Shown here in pieces: positions 1 through 7,260 of a stretch of 17,096 nt of DNA. Below the pieces are notes generated by a model. It had not been told where the DNA came from and did not search any database. It saw only the letters and a list, made by a program, of their open reading frames with translations. The DNA is from Fimbriimonadaceae bacterium (GTDB lineage Bacteria; Armatimonadota; Fimbriimonadia; Fimbriimonadales; Fimbriimonadaceae): positions 1 through 17,096 of the forward strand of contig JADLGZ010000094.1 of the NCBI GenBank assembly GCA_020849075.1, read 5' to 3'. Every line of letters starts with the position of its first letter. Positions within the stretch are counted from its first letter, which is position 1. The position numbers and the translations under genes are program-made.

Positions 1-621
1 AGCATGAAAGACGCCCGCGCTATTGCAAGCATGGACTATTGGCACCTCGCCGACGATGTCCACTAGGCCATCAAATTCCGATGCTTGAGCATCGGTGCGC
101 GGTTGGTTAAAGCCCGAGTCAACAAAGTGCTGGCAAAGCCCTTCGAGTTCTATGTTTTGCAGTTTTTGTATTGCTTTTGCAAGTTCGACCGCCCTTGAGG
201 GATCACAGCCAAACCGGCTCAAGCCTGTGTCAACTTCAAGATGGATCTTTGCTCCTTTGTTCTGCTTCTTGGCGGCATTAGAGATGGCTTCCGCAACCTC
301 CAGGGACTCCACCACTACCCGCAGATCATAGTAGACCGCTTGTTCAGCCTCTACCGGAAGAATGGGCGAGATCACGATGATCGGGGTCTCCAATCCAGCT
401 CCCCGAAGGGCTACCCCTTCTTGAACCGTGGCAACACAAATCCAATCAACGTGCCCATGGGCGGCCGCTCGGGCTACTGGGACCAACCCGTGCCCATAGG
501 CATCCGCCTTGGCCACCAGCGCAAGGCGACAGCCCTGGGGTAGCGACTGCCGAACCACGTCCAAGTTATGGGTCAGCGCGGTCAGATCAATGTCAATCCA
601 AGTCCGCGGGTAAGGGTTCAC
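1..621 (-). CDS. alr: Alanine racemase, N-terminal 207 residues (partial, runs off the window)
   Basis: PLP-dependent enzyme that interconverts L- and D-alanine in the cytoplasm and so supplies D-Ala for peptidoglycan. My translation of the minus strand starts MNPYPRTWIDIDLTAL, the typical fold-type III N-terminus. It carries the PLP-lysine motif VAKADAYGHG (Lys38), VATVQEG near residue 65, DTGLSRFG near residue 132 (Arg136) and a VHACNSAG block at 196-203. The reading frame stays open to base 1, so about 150-170 residues, including the C-terminal beta domain with the catalytic Tyr, lie outside. The GTG start is chosen because the preceding in-frame codons reach a stop without another usual start, and because it sits one base after the TAG of the M28 peptidase gene. 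No clear Shine-Dalgarno is visible, so translation probably depends on coupling to that gene. Identity is firm. Confidence 0.93.
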   Translation of the reverse strand, partial: MNPYPRTWIDIDLTALTHNLDVVRQSLPQGCRLALVAKADAYGHGLVPVARAAAHGHVDWICVATVQEGVALRGAGLETPIIVISPILPVEAEQAVYYDLRVVVESLEVAEAISNAAKKQNKGAKIHLEVDTGLSRFGCDPSRAVELAKAIQKLQNIELEGLCQHFVDSGFNQPRTDAQASEFDGLVDIVGEVPIVHACNSAGVFHA

Positions 622-622
622 G

Positions 623-2224
623 CTAAGATTGTGGCGCAGTTGGTGTGATGTCTAATTCTAGGGTATCGGCACCTCGAATAACCCGAATCTTGACGGTAAA
701 TCCCGCCGTAGCCGCCACGAGGGCCTCCTGAAGATCGTTAATATCGCGAATCGGCTTGCCGTCAAATGATACAAGGATGTCGCCCGGCTTGAGGCCAGCA
801 AGTTCGGCCGGAGAACCTGGCGTTGCTCCAGTTAAGCGAAGCCCGCGGGGGTCCTCAGCGCCCATATCGGGGATGAAGCCAACCCTAACTCTTCGTGTCG
901 TTCCCGGATCGCCACCACCTTGAACGGGCTTTCCAGTGAATTCGAGTCGGGCATCCATCGCATCCAACTGCTCAATTATTTGCTTCACGCACGTTAGCAC
1001 AAGACCAACACCCTTGAAGTTTATGGTTCCCGAGGTGTCTGCTTCGGTGTGATACTCCGCGTGGAGCCCGGTGTTGAAGAAGAGGGCTGGCACCTTTGCC
1101 GCCACGAACGAAGCGTGGTCACTATTGCCTGGGGTGGAGAAGACGGGTTTGATATCAAGACCCGGGATCCGCAAGCTGGCGAGCAATTGGGCGAAAGGCG
1201 ATGCGGTGTCGGCCGAGAACACGGTCAATCCCTCGGCTTCGCGTAAGCGCCCGATCATGTCCATGTTCACCATAAAGTCGGTCTTGGCCAGAGTATTGGC
1301 GTTGGTGGCAACCCACGCTCGCGAACCGAGTAGCCCCAGTTCTTCCCCGCTATAGGCTTGAAAAATGATGGTGCGGCGATTGGATCGGGCCTTCGCAAAG
1401 GCGTCCGCTAGCGCCAACATGCCGGCGGTGCCGCTCGCATTATCGTCCGCGCCAAAATGGGGCAGGGCATGTCCTGAGCGGGAACCCGTCTCTCCGTAGC
1501 CGAGGTGATCATAGTGCGCACCGATGATGATGAATTCTTGCCGGAGCTTGCGATCATTTCCCGGCAGAACTCCGATAACATTCCGGGCTGTCCCTTCATT
1601 CGGTTGTAGGTCAGTGCACGCGCGAAGCATCAAGCCATTCTTAAGGGACTCAATACGGTTCCATGCCGCTGACGTGATGGCAATAACGGGCACTCCTAAG
1701 CTGGCGGGCACCCCTTGTGTGCGGGTTGGAATGGGTAATTCTAGTCCACCCGGGTTCTGGGGGCCAACGAGAATGAAACCGATCGCGCCTTGGCCCTTGA
1801 GGCGCAATAGATCCTCCGTAGCGCTCCGAGGGATCGCTACCCACTTTCCGACCACATTTTCGCCGGCCCCAAGCCAGACAACCGGGGCGGTCAGGAGGGT
1901 TTGGGTCTTGCTCCCGTACACCGGCATGTAATCTCGACCGAGTTGCAAGGGTAGGGAAGCTTCGCCATTCCAAAAGCGGGCGGTATTGAGTTCTCCCGGA
2001 CGCTGACCCACCGTAACCGTAAACGGGTCAAAGAAGCCATCCTTGCCGCCGGGGCGAAGTCCGCTACGCTCCATTGCCGACGCGATATATTGGGAAGACC
2101 GCACCATTCCCCTTGATAGGGTCATGCGTCCCTCCATTTCCCGTGAGGCTAGGGCACGTATGTGCCGCTCGGCGAGGGAGACATCAATGCCGGGATCAAG
2201 GGCGGCAACGATGAAGCCAATCAC
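623..2224 (-). CDS. M28-family zinc metallopeptidase with C-terminal PDZ domain
   Basis: Predicted di-zinc aminopeptidase or carboxypeptidase-like hydrolase of peptides, 533 residues. Visible M28 signature: GAHYDHLG (His237, Asp239), GADDNASG (Asp260/261), SGEELGLLGS (Glu294/295), MDMIGRL (Asp322) and AEYHTEAD (His392), in the expected order. An insert at about 100-205 resembles the PA-type domain often found in this family. Residues about 445-528 form a PDZ domain (GSPAELAGLKPGDILVSFDG), which would bind a substrate C-terminus or a partner. The GTG start overlaps the upstream J-domain/WD40 gene by four bases (GTGA). The N-terminus MIGFIVAALDPGID looks like the tail of a signal peptide without its basic start, so location is uncertain. 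Exact specificity cannot be read from sequence. Confidence 0.9.
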   Translation of the reverse strand: MIGFIVAALDPGIDVSLAERHIRALASREMEGRMTLSRGMVRSSQYIASAMERSGLRPGGKDGFFDPFTVTVGQRPGELNTARFWNGEASLPLQLGRDYMPVYGSKTQTLLTAPVVWLGAGENVVGKWVAIPRSATEDLLRLKGQGAIGFILVGPQNPGGLELPIPTRTQGVPASLGVPVIAITSAAWNRIESLKNGLMLRACTDLQPNEGTARNVIGVLPGNDRKLRQEFIIIGAHYDHLGYGETGSRSGHALPHFGADDNASGTAGMLALADAFAKARSNRRTIIFQAYSGEELGLLGSRAWVATNANTLAKTDFMVNMDMIGRLREAEGLTVFSADTASPFAQLLASLRIPGLDIKPVFSTPGNSDHASFVAAKVPALFFNTGLHAEYHTEADTSGTINFKGVGLVLTCVKQIIEQLDAMDARLEFTGKPVQGGGDPGTTRRVRVGFIPDMGAEDPRGLRLTGATPGSPAELAGLKPGDILVSFDGKPIRDINDLQEALVAATAGFTVKIRVIRGADTLELDITPTAPQS

Positions 2225-3405
2225 TGGAATGACAGCTCGTAAATGCGGATGACCTTGTCGAGCCCACCCGTTGCGAGGCTCTTCCCATCGGGGCTAAATG
2301 TAACCGTGCTCAGCGGTTGTGGCGAGGCTTCAATCTTGCCGTGCCCACGCCCCTGCATCACGTTCCATAGATACACCACGCCGTCTCTTCCCGCGCTCGC
2401 TAGCAATTGACCATCGGGGTGGAACGCGATGGATTCGATTGGCTTCTCATGACCAAAGAACGTCTTGACGAGGTCATAGTCTCCCATGCGGAAAATCCGG
2501 ACAGAGCGGTCCACTGACGCAACGGCCAGCATACGAGAATCCGAACTAAATGCAAGTGCCGTAACCGTTGAGCGTACCGAGTTGAAGCTATGCAATAGCT
2601 TGCCGGTGCTCGCGTTCCAGATCTTGACAGTAGCATCTGCCGAGCCCGTGGCCAGGTACTTGCCATCGGCTGACCATTGTACGGCGGTGACCGACTGGGT
2701 GTGCTGGTTGCCGACAAAGGCGGCATCCCCCGTCGCAGTTTTGCAGACTTGGACAATGTTATGGATTGAGCCAAGCGCGACGTACTTTCCGTCTTGAGCC
2801 ACGCTCACGCAACAAATCCACTCAAGCGGACTGTTTCGCCAACTGACCATTTCGCCGCTATTGATCTGCCACACCGAGACTAGGCTCTCCGAGCACCCAG
2901 CTGCGACGATATTATCATCGCCAACGGGGTGGACAACATTTACGACGCCTCCTTCGAGCCGCAACGAACGACGGACGGCGAAGTCGTCGTCCCACCACAG
3001 GATTTGATTATCAAACGAGCTGCTGACCAAGCGGTTCGTATCCGGCTCGAAAGTAATAGAATAAATAGGCGTCCGGTGATCTTTGAGTCGGTGGGCAAGC
3101 CGAACGCTGACCGACTCTTTGACCGGTGCATCAGGAGCGCTGACGATTGCCGCGCCCGGAGTTCCAAACAGTGAGGCGTCATACTCCATACGCCGGGCGG
3201 GATCGCTGAGGGTCTCAAACGCCGTATTGATCAGCGCCATTCGCTCATGCGCCTTAGGATCGGGATTGATGTCGGGATGATAGGACCGAGCTAGCTTCCT
3301 GTAAGCGATGCGCAATTGTTGGGATTTCGCCTTGGGAGCTACTCCGAGGATTTCGTACAAACTGACCACGTCTAAGCGGAGATTATGAAGTCCCGATGAC
3401 CTCAA
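2221..3405 (-). CDS. J-domain protein fused to a seven-repeat WD40 propeller
   Basis: 394 residues. Residues about 16-78 are a J-domain (LYEILGVAPKA, helix II AYRKLARSY, intact HPD at 43-45, then NTAFETLSDPARR), which in known proteins stimulates the ATPase of DnaK/Hsp70. There is no Gly/Phe region, zinc centre or DnaJ C-terminal substrate domain. Instead, about residue 107 to the end holds seven WD40-type repeats, recognisable by endings such as VKIWNA, VRIFRM, VYLWNV and IRIYEL and by the S/T-x-DG turns, enough to close one beta-propeller. It probably recruits DnaK to a partner bound by the propeller; this is inference. The gene is first of an operon with the M28 peptidase and alr. I keep the TTG start because AAAGGG lies six bases upstream. 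A GTG twelve codons later (3369) is the alternative and lacks a Shine-Dalgarno. Confidence 0.88.
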   Translation of the reverse strand: MRSSGLHNLRLDVVSLYEILGVAPKAKSQQLRIAYRKLARSYHPDINPDPKAHERMALINTAFETLSDPARRMEYDASLFGTPGAAIVSAPDAPVKESVSVRLAHRLKDHRTPIYSITFEPDTNRLVSSSFDNQILWWDDDFAVRRSLRLEGGVVNVVHPVGDDNIVAAGCSESLVSVWQINSGEMVSWRNSPLEWICCVSVAQDGKYVALGSIHNIVQVCKTATGDAAFVGNQHTQSVTAVQWSADGKYLATGSADATVKIWNASTGKLLHSFNSVRSTVTALAFSSDSRMLAVASVDRSVRIFRMGDYDLVKTFFGHEKPIESIAFHPDGQLLASAGRDGVVYLWNVMQGRGHGKIEASPQPLSTVTFSPDGKSLATGGLDKVIRIYELSFQ

Positions 3406-3411
3406 AATCTA

Positions 3412-3417
3412 CCCTTT
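3412..3417 (-). promoter_or_regulatory. Ribosome binding site for the J-domain/WD40 gene (supports a TTG start)
   Basis: Read on the minus strand this is AAAGGG, six bases before the TTG at 3405. The alternative GTG at 3369 has no purine-rich stretch in front of it. The site therefore favours the longer protein, with 12 extra residues before the J-domain. Confidence 0.45.
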
Positions 3418-3452
3418 GGTGCCATTTTCCAGCTTCGGAGTAATCTCGGTCC

Positions 3453-4298
3453 GTGAAGGTCTACATCTCCGCCGATATTGAGGGTATTTCCGGCCTTGTG
3501 AGTTGGTCACAGTGTGGGCGACCCGATGGCCAGCACTATGACTACTCTTGGGCCCGCGAACGGATGACCGCTGACGTGAACGCGGCCATTCGAGGTGCGC
3601 TTAGGGCCGGGGCAACCGAAGTGGTCGTGAAGGATAGTCATGGAAACAGTAAGAACCTCTTGGCTGATCGTCTCGAGAAAGGGACTCAACTAATCTCGGG
3701 ACACGGAGCCAGTACCCAAGGCATGATGGCGGGGATTGACCGTACCTTCGCGGCGGCCATGCTCATTGGTTATCACGCGATGGCGGGAACTCAGGGAGGT
3801 GTCATGGAGCACACCATCACGGGCTTCGTGCATCGGATGAAAATCAATGGTCAGCCTGCGGGCGAGATCGCGTTGAGCACGGGTGTAGCCGGGTGTTACG
3901 ACGTGCCGGTGGTGGCAATCAGTAGCGATTCAGCCGGTTGCTCCGAAGCCAAGGCCCTATTGCCCGGGATTCAAACCGCCGCCGTGAAGACCGGTCTCGG
4001 GCGATACATGGCCCAGTGCCTTCATCCTGATGAGGCCCTAGCTTTGATTGAGGACGCCGCGTTTGAGGGAGTTAACTCGGCCAGCTCCCTTGATCCATGG
4101 CTACCCGATTCCCCAACGACGATCAGCATCGAATTGAATCGCAGCGAAGAGGCCGATCTCGTGGCCGCTCGGCTGCCTGGAGTGGTCCGCGTGGACGCCT
4201 ACACCGTAGAAGTCAACGCCGACTCCTATGCCCAGGCACACCAGATGGCGTGGGCCGTATTCGCCCTAGGCTCACTCGGGCAGAAAAGCGGGGACTAA
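3453..4298 (+). CDS. dppA: M55-family D-aminopeptidase (DppA type)
   Basis: Zinc-dependent self-compartmentalising D-aminopeptidase; characterised family members release D-Ala from D-Ala-D-Ala and similar peptides. The 281-residue length fits the family. The GTG start gives MKVYISADIEGISG, the usual N-terminus with metal ligands Asp8 and Glu10. Further expected residues are His63 (KDSHGN), His108 (GYHAMAGT), the likely catalytic His120 (MEHT) and Glu138 (PAGEIA), matching the spacing of Bacillus DppA to within a few residues. A weak GGAG lies about 12 bases upstream of the start. It is divergent from the operon that ends in alanine racemase, with 47 bases between, and convergent with the esterase gene, with one base between the stops. 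A role in D-amino-acid peptide recycling is likely; the true substrate is unknown. Confidence 0.9.
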   Translation: MKVYISADIEGISGLVSWSQCGRPDGQHYDYSWARERMTADVNAAIRGALRAGATEVVVKDSHGNSKNLLADRLEKGTQLISGHGASTQGMMAGIDRTFAAAMLIGYHAMAGTQGGVMEHTITGFVHRMKINGQPAGEIALSTGVAGCYDVPVVAISSDSAGCSEAKALLPGIQTAAVKTGLGRYMAQCLHPDEALALIEDAAFEGVNSASSLDPWLPDSPTTISIELNRSEEADLVAARLPGVVRVDAYTVEVNADSYAQAHQMAWAVFALGSLGQKSGD

Positions 4299-4299
4299 G

Positions 4300-5040
4300 T
4301 CAGCCATCCATTCGCCGGACAATCAAATCCAAATACTCAAATAGCATCACGCGCCACCAGGGCCAATCGTGCCCAGTTCCGGGGCGGTCATCGCACCAGT
4401 GCGGGATACCCTTGCGCCCAAGAATGTCGGCCAGTCGGTGATTATCTTGACGACAGATGTCTTCATGACCGGTGCCGAGGATAATGCCCATTCGGTGGAA
4501 CTGCTTCAATAGCTCCGGATCGTGCATGTTGGACATGTAGTCCACCGGGTTGTTAAAGTACACATCATCACTGTAGTAACCGTAGAAGAACTGCTTGATG
4601 TCAAAGGCGCCACCCATGCTAATGATCTCACGGACACGGTCCGGATGGCGAAAACCAAAATTCACTGCGTGATAGCCTCCGAAGCTACATCCGCCGACCA
4701 TAACCCGGGTATGTCCGGTTTCGTCGTAGGCTCGACCGAGCACCTCCTCCAAGATCATTCGGTCATAGCAAATGTGGTTATGAATGCGATGCGCCGGGTG
4801 AATGTCGTAGGCATAAAAGCTCTGCTTATCAATCCCATCCACGCAATAGACCTTGACTTTTCCTGCCGCAATAAATGGATAGATCGCCCCGACCAGGCCA
4901 AAGTCAATATTCTGGTTGTAGCCTCCCATTGAAGTCGGGAATAGAATGAGTGGAACGCCTCCCTCGCCAAAACTCATCATTTGAGTTTCTTGGTCCAAGT
5001 TAGGGCTGTACCATTTGCTGTAGTTCTCGGCAACGGGCAT
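4300..5040 (-). CDS. Esterase-family alpha/beta hydrolase
   Basis: 246 residues, resembling the putative-esterase (esterase D-like) group of alpha/beta hydrolases. The nucleophile elbow is GCSFGG with Ser119; an acid, probably Asp194 (GHEDICRQ), and His224 (GTGHDWPWW) complete the likely triad. FPTSMGG at about 34-40 is a plausible oxyanion-hole strand. No signal peptide or membrane segment is seen, so it is probably cytoplasmic. The ATG start begins MPVAENYSKWYSP and has no strong Shine-Dalgarno. A TAGAAT sequence on the minus strand (5064-5069) could be a -10 element, but no good -35 accompanies it. The gene stands alone between a convergent and a divergent neighbour. Substrate cannot be assigned. 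Confidence 0.82.
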   Translation of the reverse strand: MPVAENYSKWYSPNLDQETQMMSFGEGGVPLILFPTSMGGYNQNIDFGLVGAIYPFIAAGKVKVYCVDGIDKQSFYAYDIHPAHRIHNHICYDRMILEEVLGRAYDETGHTRVMVGGCSFGGYHAVNFGFRHPDRVREIISMGGAFDIKQFFYGYYSDDVYFNNPVDYMSNMHDPELLKQFHRMGIILGTGHEDICRQDNHRLADILGRKGIPHWCDDRPGTGHDWPWWRVMLFEYLDLIVRRMDG

Positions 5041-5082
5041 TGGTCAGAGGGTACCCGCCCAGTATTCTAGCTAACAGCAAGC

Positions 5083-5111
5083 TTGCGGCTAGTCATCTTT
5101 CTCGTTTTAAT
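5083..5111 (+). promoter_or_regulatory. Possible sigma70-type promoter for the STAS-like gene
   Basis: TTGCGG (5083-5088) and TTTAAT (5106-5111) are separated by 17 bases and point toward the gene at 5208, leaving a leader of about 90 bases. The match is to the general consensus only, so the call is tentative. Confidence 0.35.
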
Positions 5112-5207
5112 CGTCCCCGGTAATCGTGTGGTTTTCGGGGCGGCTTGGGCGGTGGAATCTCTTGCCCAGCGGGGGGATCCATTCCCTCGGGGGAGCAAGA
5201 ACAAACG

Positions 5208-5537
5208 ATGTATATCTTGACTTGGAATGAAGAACATAACACGGTTTACGCTGGCCTTGGCGGCGTAGTAACGCAGGCCGAAGGCTGTGTGTTAGCGGAT
5301 GAGATTACAGAGCTACTCAACAAGGTGGGTGGAACCGGAGCGACGGTCGAACTTGACGCCTTTCGGGCGACTCGATTTGCCCAAGGAGCTTTCGAAGAGC
5401 TTGAAAGGCTACGCGAAGTGTGCTCCAGCAAGGGTGCAGCCTTGTGCCTGATTACTGATGAGCGAGCCAATGCAATGAGCGCTGAGGTCCGGGCCATCCT
5501 CGATGGCAACGTCAATGTGGTGCCGTTAGCGAGCTAG
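5208..5537 (+). CDS. Small protein with a STAS-like pattern
   Basis: 109 residues. I do not recognise a specific family with certainty. The alternation of predicted strands and helices (MYILTWNEEHNTVYAGLGG, then a helix around residues 26-40, the strand ATVELDAFRATRF, the helix GAFEELERLREVCSSKG and the strand ALCLITDE) resembles STAS/anti-sigma-antagonist domains, where the middle strand-to-helix turn normally holds a phosphorylatable Ser. Here that site reads RATRFAQGAFEE, without an obvious DSSG motif. I start at the ATG at 5208: the in-frame upstream codons from 5145 look non-coding, and GGGGGAG lies about 12 bases before the ATG. It is a single gene followed by a strong hairpin. It could be a regulatory partner-switch relic or simply a hypothetical protein. 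Confidence 0.7.
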   Translation: MYILTWNEEHNTVYAGLGGVVTQAEGCVLADEITELLNKVGGTGATVELDAFRATRFAQGAFEELERLREVCSSKGAALCLITDERANAMSAEVRAILDGNVNVVPLAS

Positions 5538-5557
5538 CCGGCGAGTCGAACAATTTG

Positions 5558-5585
5558 ACGGCGGAAGCAAACTCGCTTCCGCCGT
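5558..5585. terminator. Bidirectional hairpin terminator between convergent genes
   Basis: A perfect 11-base stem (ACGGCGGAAGC paired with GCTTCCGCCGT) encloses a six-base loop. It lies 20 bases past the stop of the STAS-like gene and 17 bases past the stop of hpf on the other strand. The downstream tracts (TCTTGTT on plus, CAAATTGTT on minus) are only moderately T-rich. Position and stem quality make an intrinsic terminator serving both genes likely. Confidence 0.75.
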
Positions 5586-5602
5586 TCTTGTTACCTCTAG
5601 AC

Positions 5603-6154
5603 TTACACTTCCGGTTCCAGCAGGCCGTACTTCCCGTCCTTCCGACGGTAGAGAACCTCGACCCGATTCGTGACCTCGTTCTTGAACACAAAGAACGGGT
5701 AGCCAAGCAGATCCATCTCCAGAGCAGCCTCATCAATCGTCTGCGGCTTGACCAAGAACTGCTTGCGTTCCTTGATATGGACGCGGTCGTCGTGGTCCTC
5801 GTCATCATGAGGTTCCTCAAAGCCTCTAGGAACGGATTGCCCACTGTGGCGGTACTTGTTCACCAGCCGCTTCTTGATCCGCCGCAGCCGATTCTCTAAC
5901 TTGTCTGCCACCAAATCCACTGCCGCCCGCAGGTTTGCGTCCTCTTCCTCACCCCGGATCGTGAAACCATCGGCAAAGATGGTGACTTCCAATTTGTGCA
6001 AGTCACGCTTACCGCGATGCACCTCTCGGTGAACCAACTCAACGCGAGATGCTTTGTTGAAATAGCGGTCAAGACGCCCAAGTTTCTCTGCGGCAAAGTC
6101 TTTGTCGTGATCGCTCAGGTTTCCAACGGCGTTTCGAACGAGTACTTCCATCAT
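5603..6154 (-). CDS. hpf: Long-form ribosome hibernation promoting factor
   Basis: 183 residues, the length of long HPF. The N-terminal domain (1 to about 100; MMEVLVRNAVGNLSDHDKDF, RVELVHREVHRGKRD, basic helix RLRRIKKRLVNKYR) binds the 30S subunit near the decoding and mRNA channel. An acidic linker (about 111-123, EEPHDDEDHDD) leads to the C-terminal dimerisation domain (about 124-182, IKERKQFLVKPQTIDEAALEMDLLGYPFFVF), which in known long HPFs joins two 70S ribosomes into 100S dimers. The ATG overlaps the ispDF stop as ATGA. AGGAG ten bases upstream (6165-6169) supports the first of two consecutive ATG codons. It is last in a four-gene operon and ends before the shared hairpin. Co-transcription with isoprenoid genes is unusual. 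Confidence 0.95.
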   Translation of the reverse strand: MMEVLVRNAVGNLSDHDKDFAAEKLGRLDRYFNKASRVELVHREVHRGKRDLHKLEVTIFADGFTIRGEEEDANLRAAVDLVADKLENRLRRIKKRLVNKYRHSGQSVPRGFEEPHDDEDHDDRVHIKERKQFLVKPQTIDEAALEMDLLGYPFFVFKNEVTNRVEVLYRRKDGKYGLLEPEV

Positions 6155-7260
6155 TTGTCTGTGTCTCCTAAGGCGCGGCGCAAAGTGGCAATTGCCATGG
6201 CGGCGATGCCCTCCTTACGTCCGAGTGCGCCCAAACCTTCATTCGTGGTCGCCTTCACATTCACCCGGGCGGCGGCGATGCCCAAAGTGCTTGCGATGGT
6301 CTCCCGTATCTCCTTGCTACGGGGCATGATCTTTGGCGTTTCAGCGATTAACGTAGCATCAAGGTTCTCAATCTCCCAACCCTCAGCCCTCAACAAGAGC
6401 CCCGCCTCCTCCAGGAACCTCAAGGACGGGCAATTCTTCCATTGCGGGTCGCCGGGAGGATAATGCACTCCAATATCCCCGAGCCCAGCTGCCCCAAGTA
6501 GCGCGTCGGTCGCCGCATGAAGGAGAACATCTGCATCAGAGTGCCCCTCAAGGCCGGGTCCATCAAACGGTACGCCGCCAAGCATCATGGGACGACCCGG
6601 GTCTTGAGAAAAAGCATGAATATCGTAGCCGAAGCCTGTTCGGGTCACTGCAATACCGCCCACCATCGCTCTTGCCATTTCAAGGTCTTCTCGAGTCGTG
6701 ATCTTGATGTTACGCCTATCTCCTTCAACAAAGCAAACGCTAACTCCAGCTTGTTGCAAAAGGCCTGCATCGTCGGTGGCCTCTGTGTTTGTCTCGTGGG
6801 CTCGGATGAGGTCCACTCGCCGCCCGCATTGGGGAGTTTGGATACTCCAAAGCTGATCGCGGTCAAGGGTGCAACCGTCGTCTTGGCGGATCGTATCCGT
6901 TATCCTTACTGCCGCCGTAGCTGCCCCCGCTTGGCGAGCCCCTTCCACCGTCTTTTGGATGAGTTCCTGGGTCACGAATGGTCGAGCGGCGTCGTGAATT
7001 AGCACATAGTCGTATTCAAGCGGGATTGCCGACAGACCGTTACGGACGCTCGCCTGCCTGTTCTCACCGCCGACAACGACCTTATCAACGCCAAAGTCGA
7101 GGCCACGACCATTGTCCACCACGACGATAAAGTCGCAAACGGATTTCATCGTTTCAACGGACCAAGCCCACACTGGCCTGCCCCCTAGGTCTTCTATTAG
7201 CTTATCTTTACCAAAACGAGACCCGCTACCGCCGCACAAGACAATCGCGGCGATTTTCAA
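6151..7260 (-). CDS. ispDF: Bifunctional IspD-IspF (MEP pathway fusion)
   Basis: 369 residues joining two MEP-pathway enzymes. Residues 1 to about 200 are the cytidylyltransferase IspD, which forms CDP-methylerythritol from CTP and MEP: LCGGSGSRFGKDK holds the nucleotide-binding loop with Arg15 and Lys20, and IHDAARP (88-94) and QTPQ (141-144) are typical. Residues about 205-365 are IspF, which makes the cyclic diphosphate: GYDIHAF (Asp213, His215) and SDADVLLH (His248) are the zinc ligands, and NVKATTNEGLG lies near the end. IspE is not included. The TTG start overlaps the upstream PIN/TRAM stop as TTGA, and AAGG eight bases upstream (7269-7273) supports it. The pairing with a YacL-like gene matches the known Bacillus order yacL-ispD-ispF. 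Confidence 0.95.
   Translation of the reverse strand: MKIAAIVLCGGSGSRFGKDKLIEDLGGRPVWAWSVETMKSVCDFIVVVDNGRGLDFGVDKVVVGGENRQASVRNGLSAIPLEYDYVLIHDAARPFVTQELIQKTVEGARQAGAATAAVRITDTIRQDDGCTLDRDQLWSIQTPQCGRRVDLIRAHETNTEATDDAGLLQQAGVSVCFVEGDRRNIKITTREDLEMARAMVGGIAVTRTGFGYDIHAFSQDPGRPMMLGGVPFDGPGLEGHSDADVLLHAATDALLGAAGLGDIGVHYPPGDPQWKNCPSLRFLEEAGLLLRAEGWEIENLDATLIAETPKIMPRSKEIRETIASTLGIAAARVNVKATTNEGLGALGRKEGIAAMAIATLRRALGDTDK

Noticed and set aside
95..543. Two plus-strand open frames opposite alanine racemase
   Set aside because: The minus strand encodes a continuous alanine racemase with its PLP-lysine motif. The plus frames are low-complexity shadows.
5145..5207. Longer N-terminus (21 residues) for the STAS-like protein
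   Set aside because: The stretch MGGGISCPAGGSIPSGEQEQT is not protein-like and contains the purine-rich ribosome binding region for the ATG at 5208.
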